Shown here: positions 23,131 through 34,300 of the stretch, one piece after another | Numbering within the stretch: position 1 is the first letter of the stretch | Layout: every line of letters begins with the position of its first letter | Origin: Sphaerolaimus hirsutus | Taxonomy: Eukaryota; Nematoda; Chromadorea; Monhysterida; Sphaerolaimidae | DNA length: 64,000 nucleotides | Direction of reading: 5' to 3' | Assembly: GCA_964036195.1 (NCBI GenBank) | Contig: OZ038459.1 | Location: 23,061,206-23,125,205, forward strand | The notes under the pieces: generated by a model | The model's database searches: none | Told to the model about the DNA's origin: nothing | Seen by the model: only the letters and a program-made list of their open reading frames with translations | Program-made: the position numbers and the translations under genes

Positions 23131-26100
23131 CTATGCTGTATATTTGCAAGTGATTAGTTCCTCAACAAGTTGCTCAATATCCATGCATTGTGCCGCACGG
23201 AACTTCTCATTCCTTTCATTTGTAGCCTGTGATGAGAGGACAAATTGTTGAAAAAATGGTGCTTGAAAACAATGGATACTGCCACAATGCACAAGCCTAC
23301 CATTCTGACAGTGTCCTTCCATTCTTGCGGTATGTGGCTTGCACCAAATCTGGCACCAAGTGCCGCACCAGCAATGCACCCATTTGTATCGGTGTCCCCA
23401 CCTCTTTTGATGACATCTTGTAAACCACTGGCAAATGATGTGGCAAATTTCACAGCATGAATTGTGTTTTGCATGGCAACACCTGCTTTTTCATTTTTAT
23501 TAAAATTATAAATACAGCAACCTTCATTCAACTGGTGAAAAATTTTTTACCTACAAAGCCCTGAAATTCTCTGGAATCAGTCATCACTGCACCCTGATTT
23601 GGTATGTTTATGGGCTCAGGCTCCCCAGATAGTGCTGAAGAAATGCACTCATTCCACACACTATGCTCACTAATGTGCTGTGCTGCAGCTGTAGCTTTCT
23701 ATATGGGGAAATGAGCAAATATGTATTATAAAAGATTAAATGGCAGAAATTGTCAGCTGGAAACTACATACTAAACACCTTCCTGATCAAGTCGGGCCCC
23801 CTATTTTTATTTTCACTTCGCATGCCCTATTTATGGTTGTGTGAGGGGTGGAAAGCTAATACTTGTGGGTTATATAGGTGCAACCCCCACTACCCCTCAT
23901 GAATAAATGGGGCAGCGGTGACTCATTATAGAGGGGGTCGCTGTATATGTGAAAAAAAATTGCGGTGTTTTCACTGTCCCGCACAGGTCCGGCCCCCAGT
24001 TCATTTCTTACACTACGGCTTGTAAAAAGGGGCGTCAGACGCCAATAACACCACAGGAAAATGGTGCTAAGTGCTAATGACTTTCTCAAATGGCGCCAGT
24101 GCCATGGCGCCATTATATCACTAATCCCGATGCCTCGATATTTTTTCCCAATCCCAAACCTTAAATTTTAAAAGGCTTTTTTTGCTTTTTTTTGTGACAA
24201 ACTTGACCCGCTGGTTTAGGGTGTTTTATAGAGGAAGGTTTAAGGTTCCAAGTTGCGTAAAGAACTATACCCCAAAAATGCCTCCATAAAAAAATTTACT
24301 TGGGGTTAATTCAAATTAGAAAATTTTGACAATTTTTGTTCCTGTAATGGCGTAATTTTGACATCATAAAGTTCACCCCAAGTAAATTTTATAATTGAGG
24401 CATTTTAGAGGTAAAGTTTTTTACGCAGCTTGGAACCTTATACCTGACTCTTAAAAACATCCTAAACCAGCGTGTGAAGTGTGTAAAAAATAAAAGCAAA
24501 AAGTGAATTTTTAAATTTGCCAAGTTCTTTTTCTGGTCTGCTGCTTAGGGGGTGGGTGTTTGTGGAATGTTTGTGGCTTAGGGCCATGGCACTGGCGTCA
24601 TTTGAGGTAGCCACGTGGTGCCACGCAGGCTGTCTGCGAGATTACCACATTTTCTGTACCACACCACACCACGCAAATTCTGTTACACAAAAAAATGCAA
24701 TAACACATACCCCGTTTATATTCCTATGCAATGGGAGAGCATTATTCTCTCACACGTTGCCCTGTGTGTTAACAAAAAAATGCTCACACGCTACAGGAGG
24801 TCAACTTTTGGGTGACCTCTGTACACACCACGCAACAACACGTCTCAAAAGTTGTGCCCATTATACAGTGTGGGTTACAAATATTGTTTTGCAAAAAAAT
24901 ACTTTTTGATTTGCATATGCTGATACATTTTATTTGCAAGTTGAAATTTTGATTTGCATATGGAAATATACACTTTTGCAAATTAAAATTTTATTTTGAA
25001 TTTTTCAAATTTTGAAAAAATACATTCAATTTAAATTTTGATTAACAAATACTTGAATGTTTGTATAGGCAAATTGAAAAATGTAAGATACATCCTTTTC
25101 TTTATGTGCAAACATGTAAAAACATATATTATGCAAATAGAGATGTCATTTTGCATATCTTTTGTACTTTGAATTTTTAGATTTGTGGAAAAAAATAAAA
25201 TTTGTCAATTTTATGATGCAAAAATATGTATGTAAACATGCAAATTCTGTTTTAAGTTACATATATAAATAATTTTACTTTGCAATGAAAATTATATATG
25301 GGAAAAACTTAATTACAGTACAGTGTGGGACACCTGGCATTTGCCCTCTCACTATGCCAACGTGAGAACAGATGTGGCTATCACGTTGCATAGTGATGCA
25401 CCACTATTTTGTAGCACGCACAACACGCTGCACAGCTTTATAGTGTGTTGTGCAGTATTGAATACCACATAAAATTTTTGTGTCCGTGAGATGCACAAAT
25501 CGTTTACCCGCATTGCTTACCACGCTTGTATACCACAGGGTATACTTTCACAGACAGCCTGGTGCCATGCCATGGCACCTATTTCCTGTGGCGTTATTGG
25601 TGCGTGACACCCCTTTTTCAAGCCATAGCATGAGAAAAAAACTGGTGGCCGGACCTGTGCGGGACAGTGAAAACGCCGCAAAATTTTTTCACATATACGG
25701 CGACCCCCTCTATAGTTAGTCGCCGCTGCCCCATTTATTCATGAGGGGTAGTGGGGGGTTGCACCTATATACCCCACAAGTATTAGCTTTCCACCCTGCC
25801 CACAAACAGAGATAGGGTGTTCGTAGTGAAAATAAAAATAGGGAACCGGACTTGATCGGGAAGGTGTTTATAACTTACATCCACATCACCAGACAACATA
25901 AGTTCCTTGAGTAATGTTACATAAATTGCAACTGCATTTACTGCCAGTTTATTTGGATTGGTTATGACAGTGTCCTGAGCAGCCACTTCCACTAGTTGTT
26001 CACTGCTCCAATGCAAACCAGCTATGCTCAGGGGAGAAATGCGCATCATGCACCCATTTGATAAGCTGCTCTGAAAAAGGGGGCATAACACTTGCAGAAA

Positions 26101-27080
26101 ACTGGAATTACTCACTGGTGTTATGCACACTAGTTTACTGCTGGTTAACTGAGCTATGTATATATTGACATTGAAAACATTTTTGAAACATTTATATTTA
26201 ATTGGATTTATTTTTTCAGCCAAATGATGGAGACAAGAACCATGCATTAAAGTGACTAAAATGCACTTAAAACAGTTTTTTCAGTTGACCACCAGCTTCA
26301 GATGACCAGTATGAGTCTATAAGTGTGTATCAACATTATTGAAAACATTTACAAACACTACATCTCTGATATGACTGTTTAGTTATTTTTTCATAGACAT
26401 CTTCCTTTGATGACCATCTCCCCATGAGTGCCTTTACAGTGGTATTGCCAATATCTGGCGGGTCTGATCTGGATAAAATAGAATGATTTATCTTTGAAAG
26501 TTTGACATTTTCAATATTGAATAAATACAATTGTATTCAAGATGCATTCTTACCTGCACCATTGATGGTAAGAAAATGCAACATCATCCCTGTCATATGA
26601 GCCACATCTGACCAAACTTCTTGTAAGTGACATGGCTAACTCACTGTCATCAGTTACCTACATGACAACAATGTATGTAGAATTGGCTCATTGCCAAGAA
26701 AATAAAAAAGTAATTTTTATCTAACTTGTCCTGGTTTCACAGAGAATGGCCCTCCTCCCTTGATGGGAATTATGTCCAATTTTCCTTCAACAGAATCTCT
26801 CCACATGGCATTAGTGACATCACCAGAGGTGCCAAATTCATACCTGGGGCACTCCAAGAGCTGTAAAATACTCTTTACAATGTCAAATATCATTCAAAGT
26901 GGCAAACATCATGTAAAATGCCACCTCAGTTGCCATTTTACATAAGTTTTGACAGTTTGAATGACATTTTACACTTTACAGGACATTTTACATGGTCTGG
27001 GAATTACACCTGGCGCCAAAAGCATCACCAATAAGCTGCCCATACAAACATCCCAAAGCATGATCTTTGATTGCAGTCAT
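23131..27080 (-). CDS. ADP-ribosylhydrolase (ADP-ribosylglycohydrolase family), 8 exons, about 337 residues
   Basis: Exons, in transcription order: 27080-27010, 26843-26726, 26657-26554, 26468-about 26366, 26070-25879, 23698-23551, 23482-23301, 23226-23131 (stop TAG). Family hallmarks: ALGCLYGQLIGDAFGAR at the N terminus; VTDDSELAM with the metal-binding Asp pair near residues 66-67; DIGNTT; SNGCMMRISPL near 136-146; and the second metal site GGDTDTNGCIAGAALG near 273-288. These enzymes use two Mg ions to hydrolyse ADP-ribose from proteins or from ADP-ribose derivatives; the substrate cannot be read here. Total length is normal. The end of exon 4 is uncertain: the join after KQSYQ matches the family, but no clean GT lies there (nearest GT about 3 nt further on). 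Most introns are 68-85 nt. The two anomalous ones are intron 1, which coincides with a MITE, and the 2180-nt intron 5, which is filled by a foldback element. Predicted to be soluble, with no signal peptide. Confidence 0.9.
23774..25868. mobile_element. Foldback element with TIR AACACCTTCCYGATCAAGTC, 2.1 kb
   Basis: Terminal repeats of more than 30 bp at 23774 and 25868 (inverted), flanked by TA on both sides. Inside are a second symmetric pair, 'cctctatagtgagtcgccgctgcccc'-type blocks near 23900 and 25700, and an inner hairpin at 24195-24475 shared with the copy at 32369. It fills intron 5 of the ADP-ribosylhydrolase gene; without it, the intron would be about 83 nt. No transposase frame is seen. 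Confidence 0.85.
26844..27009 (-). repeat. MITE that coincides with intron 1 of the ADP-ribosylhydrolase gene
   Basis: On the minus strand the intron begins GTGTAATTCCCAGACCATGT and ends GGAGTGCCCCAG. The two ends are inverted (ccagaccatgtaaaatg with tattttacagctcttgg) and enclose degenerate 'cattttacatga' units, exactly the build of the MITEs at 721, 22499, 59058 and 60413. The element borders fall on the splice sites within a base or two. Confidence 0.8.
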
Positions 27081-27164
27081 TCTTAATGCAGATTTTTGTT
27101 AAATAGTCAGTTGCATGTGTAATCTGGAATGGGTTCATGGGATGATTTTTTGACAGGGCGAGGG

Positions 27165-27734
27165 GAGTTAATTAGTGGGGGGGAATATTTCAAGGGTTCA
27201 ATTTTGTTTGCTTATTCTTAGTGGGTTTATCTATGTACTATTGCCCGAGTATAGAATGTTTTTACAAAAAGCGATTGAATGTAATGCGATATCCTGATAA
27301 GAACATATACTCGGCAGACACGACACTCTACAAACAGATAGGAGTTATGTATTCAGTTGGCAGACAGCCAGCCGAGAACTTATGGAAGGATGATGACAAC
27401 GAAGTGATGACTTCATGAAGACGACATGATGGCGAGAGATGATGATGGCGATGAAAGTGATCATGTCATGATGGAGTGTTTCCTCCGGTAAAATGTATGG
27501 CGTAATGTCATCCGAGTATACTAGCTACATACGTATATATACATACTAGCTGTGATGCAAATTGACATCGATTAATACATCGGTTAATTACATATTTACA
27601 TGATGTATTTACCTACCTTATCCCAGACAGGGATATTTCGAGGGGGGTTTATTTTTTCCTCAGCTCGATAACACTTGGGGGTATTTCGAGAGGGGGGGAG
27701 CTTATTGAAGGGGGCATTTCGAGGAAATACGGTA
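27165..27734. repeat. TACCGTATT-family element with GAT microsatellite
   Basis: G tracts at 27176-27183 and 27630-27715 and right end cgaggaaatacggta. The middle (27240-27520) is the inverted counterpart of 200-450 and holds a GATGATGAC/GATGATGGC microsatellite. Confidence 0.75.
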
Positions 27735-28186
27735 CTTATACACATCAAGTTCCTTTATTTAGTATAGATTTCACTATTTTTAGGTGATAGTTATTCAAAG
27801 GTATTATAGGTGCTATTAAAGGGGGAATATGCAATCTGTAAATTCAGATTGTTTACAGAACAAAACTGTTTCACTTTCACCAAAATGAATAATATTTATA
27901 AACTCTATAAAATGACTGGTTCCAACTCTGTTAAATACAAAAGAATGCTTGCATCAAAAAATAATCTTGCACCACAGGATGATTCACGAATATAACACAC
28001 CAGTGATGGGAAACAAAAAATTTTAAGACATTTTTTTCGAGTTTTCAGGAAAATAATCACTGGAGGACAAGACTTGGATCAATTTTTGCCCAAAAAAATA
28101 ATTTAAAAATAAAATATAATTTTTCTGGGAAGTAAGATTGTAAATGAAATTCTCAAGACTCAATGAAAATACACAATTCCGCTTCA

Positions 28187-28817
28187 TATAGTCGGCGGAC
28201 AGCACACTACGTATGAAAACCTACCATAATTTAATGAATAAAACATTGTGATAAATTCCGTAATTAATTATTCTACAGTAAAAACGAAATACCGTATTAC
28301 CTCGAAATACCCCCATGGGGGTTTATTATTTCGCCAGCAAAATTTGAGGGGGGGTTAATTCGAGGGGGGGGTTTATTCGAGGGGGGGTTTTATTATTTCG
28401 TCAGAAATTTTCATAAAGGATCGTAGTAAAAAGTAGGCATTTGCATACCGAAAACAGGTAATAGATGTGTCCAAACAATATATATTTGGACATAAAAACG
28501 TAGATAGCTACACAAACTAGTCTATGTGTAGCTGCAATGCAAATACAGTAATATACATCATGTACATTGCATACATGACGTATTTATTATGTACATGACG
28601 TACATCATTCCGAAGGGGGGGGGGGTATTTCGAGGGGGGGGTTTATTATTTCCCCAGCCCATTTTGAGGGGGGGTTAATTCGAGGGGGGGTTAATTCAAG
28701 GGGGGGATAATTCGAGGTAATACGGTATTATGATTAAAAAAACTGTATAATTTTTGGTAAATAATTCAGATGGGTTATGGTAGGTTTTCATACTAAGTGT
28801 GACGTCTGCCGAGTATA
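28187..28817. repeat. TATACTCGGCGGACAGCACAC MITE with a nested TACCGTATT element
   Basis: Outer ends (tatagtcggcggacagcaca and its inverse ending gccgagtata) carry the shared 'gtatgaaaacctaccataattt' arms. A complete TACCGTATT-family element with four G tracts sits inside at 28290-28727, so it is the younger of the two. Confidence 0.82.
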
Positions 28818-29369
28818 CATTAGGTAATGGTGGAATGACAAACAAGTGAAAATGCGTGTCTGCGGGAACGATTTGAAACCAAATTCATGGAGCAATTCTT
28901 AAAGTGGTGGGAAACTTTGAAAATGGATAATCCATTTTTTAAACCAAAAATAAGAAAACTATATCCAAACAATACGAAGATGGGACGAATACAGATTATA
29001 AGATAATAAGACATATTATAAATAAAACAAAATTCTAAATTCGAAAGCTCATTAAAAATGCTTTTTAAACCCCCAACTTTCTCTGTAGTGAATTTTCCAT
29101 CACTAAAACACACTCAAATGTGAAAGAAGAATTGACCTTGACAAGAAAGGCTTTTATTATAACTAATAACTGTACTGTGTGTCCGTGAAACATGACACTT
29201 TATATTTGCACAGTTTTGTTGGCTCAATGCCAGAAAACATAATCTACATTCTTTCACAAAAACATTCATCCTCGCCAAATTTTTGCGCTGTAATGTTTGT
29301 TGCAATAGTTTTTCTCTACCCACTTCGATATTTATGTAGTTTGAAACTGACACAATCATTTTCAGCTGT

Positions 29370-29822
29370 AGGCCGTATTTCTTCTAATAGAAGAGCGCCG
29401 TTCTATTTTTTCGTCAACTTTTTTACCTGCCGTTCTATTAGAGGTGCCGTTCTATTGGAGGCTGCCGTTCTATTTTTTCACCAATATTTTTCAGACATTT
29501 TTCATTTGAACATAGTGTTTTTTATAAAAAATGAACAACATTTTACTACCAGAGCATCAATTCAAACAAAACCAAATGCGAAAATAACCCTAAATCGTAG
29601 TTCTGAACAGGTTGGATGTTCTCACCACCCATTTTTCCTATATTTGTGTGTTCTCGCACTTTTCTAACGTAATTTCTACCTGCCGTTCTATTGGAGGTGC
29701 CGTTCTATTGGAGGCTGCCATTCTATTAATTTCGTGAGAGCAAAAAAGTGCCAAAACCTGCCGTTCTATTGGAGGTGCCGTTCTATTGGAGGTATGCCGT
29801 TCTATTAGAAGAAATACGGTAT
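29370..29822. repeat. Element with CCGTTCTATTRGAGGTG tandem units
   Basis: Ends ccgtatttcttctaatagaa and its inverse ttctattagaagaaatacgg. At least seven 16-21 bp units of tgccgttctattggaggt lie in two clusters (29395-29480 and 29670-29810). A shorter relative is at 59930-60055. The first half of the terminal repeat (CCGTATTTC) recalls the TACCGTATT family. Confidence 0.8.
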
Positions 29823-29877
29823 TTAAGTTTTTAGAAATTAATATAAGATTCAAATGTTATGTCTAGCGATGTAAATG

Positions 29878-30025
29878 TGCCATGGCTCCAGCGCCAAAGT
29901 GAAAAGCTCCATGGCGCCTTTGACGCTTGGCGCCGTTTTGCGTGGCGCCATTGGCGCTAGCATTTTAAAAACGCCAAAACTCTGGCACTTGGGGCAAAAG
30001 TCTTGGCGCTTTTTGCACCACTAAA
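29878..30025. repeat. Decayed GGCGCC-array element
   Basis: Diverged GGCGCC/GGCGCT hexamers between 29890 and 30015, ending ttttgcaccactaaa. Confidence 0.55.
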
Positions 30026-30408
30026 CATGGCTCTATTCCCCCGTACTTTTTGATATTTTTTCAGCTGGCTAAACAAATAGTCTACACTATTTCATATTTT
30101 AAGGTAAATTTATAAATTATCGTTTCTTTGCACAGGCTAAAACCACTTTAGTCTTGTCCGCCCCTTTATAAATGATTTAGGATACAAAACCCTGGTTTCG
30201 GTTTATTTATTTTTCACTTTAATCAAGACACGGTACTTCTGTAGTTTTCTGAGATGTTTCTACTGGGGTACCGTGCAAAATGTCATGTAAAATGTCACAC
30301 AAATTTTCCAAATAACATGTATTGATTATGTAAAATGCCAAGCAAAATTTACTTTTCAAATTTCGTGGTATAGTATTTCATATTTTATGAAACTTTTTAC
30401 TTGACAAA

Positions 30409-31162
30409 ATGTGCCCGCGCACACTAGTTTTCACACGAAATTTCGAAAACTCACAAATCAGCTTAGAACGCATTTGAGTTTTCTACAATGATGTGGCCGT
30501 CAACTGCAGTTGACGCAGATTAAAAATGACTCACTGTGGAAAACTCAAACACGTTAAAAGTTCATTTATGAGTTTTCGAAATTTCGTGTGAAAACTAGTG
30601 TGCGCAGGGTAGGGTTCAAACGGGATTGACTTTTCGGGATCGGGATCGGGATTCACTTTTTGAGATTCCGGGATCGGGATTGGGGTTTCGGGATGGGGAT
30701 CGGGATTGGTATTTTGAGATTTCGGGATCGGGATCGGGATTGGCCGGGATTGGGGTCACGGGATCGGGATTGGCATTTTTTAGGGATCGGGATTGTGGTC
30801 TAGGGATAGAGATTTTCGTCACTGTTCTGGCATTCACAGTTGTGTATAAAGGTCTCAAAACACTGTTGGATGCCAGAAAAGTGACATAAAATGGACGCTG
30901 GGGGTTTGCGTTCACATTTTTGCACGCAAAAATGTCATTTTTTCACTTTTTATAATTTTCACTATTTTTTCCGGGATTGGGATCCCGGACTTGGGAGATT
31001 CTCGGGATCGGGATTTGAAAGTTCTCGGGATCGGGATCGGGATTGGTATTTTTGGATTTCGGGATCGGGATTGGGGTTTCGGGATCGGGATCGGGACTGC
31101 TAAATCCCGGAATTTCACGGGATCCGGGATCGGGATCCCGTTTGAACCCTAGCGCAGGGCCA
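30409..31162. repeat. MITE TGCGCACACTAGTTTTCACACGA with a nested element
   Basis: Inverted arms (cgcacactagttttcacacg at 30418 and its complement up to 30605) make a hairpin of about 190 bp. The CGGGAT-array element at 30610-31151 has inserted into its right end, duplicating gcgcaggg. Confidence 0.75.
30610..31151. repeat. CGGGAT-array hAT-like element, copy 1
   Basis: Terminal repeat tagggttcaaacgggat, with 8-bp target duplication gcgcaggg at 30602-30609 and 31152-31159. Both arms are arrays of CGGGAT with TTGG and TTTC interruptions. The unique centre (30800-30960) is shared by all copies. Confidence 0.95.
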
Positions 31163-31396
31163 TTATATCAGTCATTTGGCATGAAATTTTGCATGGCACA
31201 GGATTGGCCCCCGATGCAAACTCAAAATAATTATTATTTACCATTCTTTACTTGATGGATCATTTTTCAACTGTCATCATTTGCAAGTTCTTTCTTTGAT
31301 TGTGTAATGACTCAGACAAATATTTTACATCATATAAATATGATTAACCACACATTTTATCACCCAACTTTCAGACCTACGAATATCCATGACACC

Positions 31397-34300
31397 ATGC
31401 AGTCATTTTTTAAAAAAATCTCATTTTTACCATTTTTCACACTATTCACATTTACTGGAGCATCTGTGAGTGATGGTGATATAGCCAGATTTGTACAGAA
31501 ATTGTGGGATTCAGATGAAAATGGTGCCACCAAAAGTGAGGTCCTAATAAATACTCAGAATAAAGTCAGTTATTCACAGAATGCTGACACAGCCAATGGG
31601 AGGTTGGTTTAGCTGTTTTTTTGTCAAGTGTCATGTAGGGTTCAAACGGGATCCCGATCCCGGATCCCGTGAAATTCCGGGATTTAGCAGTCCCGATCCC
31701 GAAAATTTTCAAATCCCGATCCCGATGCTCAAAACTCAAAAGATGATGAAAACTTTGATCCCAGATGAAAAACTCAAAAGTCCGGGATCCCGATCCCGGA
31801 AAAATTAGTGGAAATTATCAGAAGTGAAAAAATGACGTTTTGCATGCAAAAATATGAACGCAAACCGCCAGCGTTCACTTTTCTGGCATCCAACAGTGTT
31901 TTGAGAGCTTTATGAACAACTGTGAATGCCAGAACATTGGCCAAAATCTCTATCCCAATACCCCAATCCCGATCCCGATCCCGTGACCCCAATCCCGGCC
32001 AATCCCGAAATCTCAAAAAACCAATCCCGATCCCGAAAAGTCAATCCCGTTTGAACCCTAGTGTCATGTCAATTGTCAAGTGGTCAATTTCAATCGACCT
32101 GGTAAGTGGAAAGTGAAGTTTCAGATGTCCCTCACAAACATATCACCAGGGACCAGTCCGACAGTCTGTAAAATGTCAAAAAAATCTTACAAGTGTCCTG
32201 TAAAGTGTAAAATGCAAGTATTTTTTTTGCTGTGTAGCATTATTTTTCATTTTGCAAGACACATTACAATTTTGTATGACTGCAAATGCGGGGTGCTCAG
32301 GTGTTCAAGTATCTTAGGTAATCATATAGATAACGTATGTTAGTTGTACGCGGCGGACATCACACATAAACACCTTCCCGATCAAGTCCGGCCCCCCATT
32401 TTTTATTTTACTTCTGACGTCCTATCTCCTGTTCTAGGAAGCGCCAGAAGCTGAAACTTGGGGTAGATATTGGCGCAACCCCCCTCTACTTCGCATGAAT
32501 TGAAGGGGTCGCGGCGACCCCCTACAGGGTGGGTCGCCGAGTGCAAAAAAAATTTGCAGCTTTTTTAGTGTCCCACACAGGTCCGGCCCCCACTGATTTC
32601 TTCCACTGCGGGTGCCGTACCTCCACATGTGGGAGGGGTATGAATCTAAAATTTTGGGTATGTGTCGCCAACACCCCTCCCCTACTATACACTGGCCAGG
32701 CGGTCTTTGGCAACTCACCACAATGTGGGGTGCAAAGTTTAAAATTTATTAAAATGTTACTGTCCCACACAAGTACAGCATCCAATTGAATTTCAAAAAA
32801 TGGACACTTTTGTGTTGTTTTAACACTAATGTGGTTGACAATGTGAAATAAGCATGAAATATCCTCTAAAAATTATCTTATCCGACCTAAAACTGCCCAC
32901 CACATGAACCCCTCCCCCAAGTGGGTGACAAAAAATCACTTTTTACAACTTTTTCATCAGACACTTGAACTGCTGGTTTACTATGATTTATAGAGGAGGG
33001 TTAAATGTTTCAAATTGTGTAAAAAACCTTACCTCAAAAATGCCTTCATTAGAAAATTTGCTGGGGGTAAATTTAAAATTGTGAATTTTGCCTATTTTTG
33101 TTCCTGCAATGATGTCATTTTTACAATTTGAAATTCACCCCCAGCAAATTTTCTTATGAAGGCATTTTTGAGGTATGATGTTTTACACAACTTGAGACCT
33201 TTAACCCTCCCCTATAAATTATTGTAAACCAGCCGTTCAAGTGTCTAATAAAAAAGTTGTAAAAAGTGATTTTTTGTCACCCACTTGAGGGAAGGGGTTC
33301 ATGTGGTGGCCAGTTTTAGGTCAGATAAGATATTTTTTAGAGGATATTTCATGCTTATTTCACATTGTCAACCACATTAGTGTTAAAACAACACAAAAGT
33401 GTCCATTTTTCGAAATTCAATTGGATGCTGGACTTGTGTGGCACAGTAACATTTTAATAAGTTTTAAACTTTGCACCCCACACTGTGGTGAGTTGCCAAA
33501 AACCGCCTGGCCAGTGTATAGTAGGGGAGGGGTGTTGGCGACACATCCCCAAAAATTTTAGATCTATACCCCTCCCACAGCTGGAGATACGGGACCCGCA
33601 GTGTAAGAAATCAACCGGGGGCCGGACCTGTGCGGGACAGTGAAAACGCTGCAAATTTTTTTCACGTATATGGAGACCCCCTCTATAGTGAGTCGCCGCT
33701 GCCCCATTTATTCATGCGGGGTAGTGGGGGGTTGCGCCTATATACCACCCAAGTTTTAGTTTTCCACCCCTCCCGCAACCGGAGATATGGCCTGCGAAGT
33801 GAAAAAAAAAATAGGCGGCCGGACTTGATCGGGAAGGTGTTTAGTATGAAAAACTACCATAACTCATCTGAATAATGGACCAAAATTTTTACAGTTCTTT
33901 CATCATATTATTTGGTTTTTACTATGGAATAATAAATTACGAAATTTTTCAGAAGATTTTATTCATTAAATTATGGTAGGTTTTCATACTAGGTGTGCTG
34001 TCCGCCGAGTATACTCAATAATGACAAATGGCATTTGGCACATTTTCTTTTCAAATAAATAAATTTATTAAATTCTCGTTTTAAAATACTTTTTCTTAGA
34101 ATTCCTTTATTATACCTACACAGGGCCGTATCCAGGGGGGGCGTGGGGGCTGCAGCCCCCCCCCCTCCCGGGGCGAGACCAGAAAGTGACCAGAAAATGC
34201 GACTTTTTCAACGTCAACGTAAAAAATTTTGCGCGCAAGCGCGCATTCTTCACCAGATATAAGGTATTATCATCAGATTTGCTCCATGTGGCCGCAAATC

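Noticed and set aside
23774..25868. Search for a transposase in the 2.1-kb foldback element
   Set aside because: No frame over about 130 codons and no DDE-like motif; the interior is mostly inverted repeats.
30626..31103. Long open frames rich in RDRD, SGSG or PIPIPNP (also at 35810-36395, 54284-54547, 62369-62692)
   Set aside because: They are translations of the CGGGAT hexamer arrays, which lack stops in several frames. They end at element borders and have no homology.
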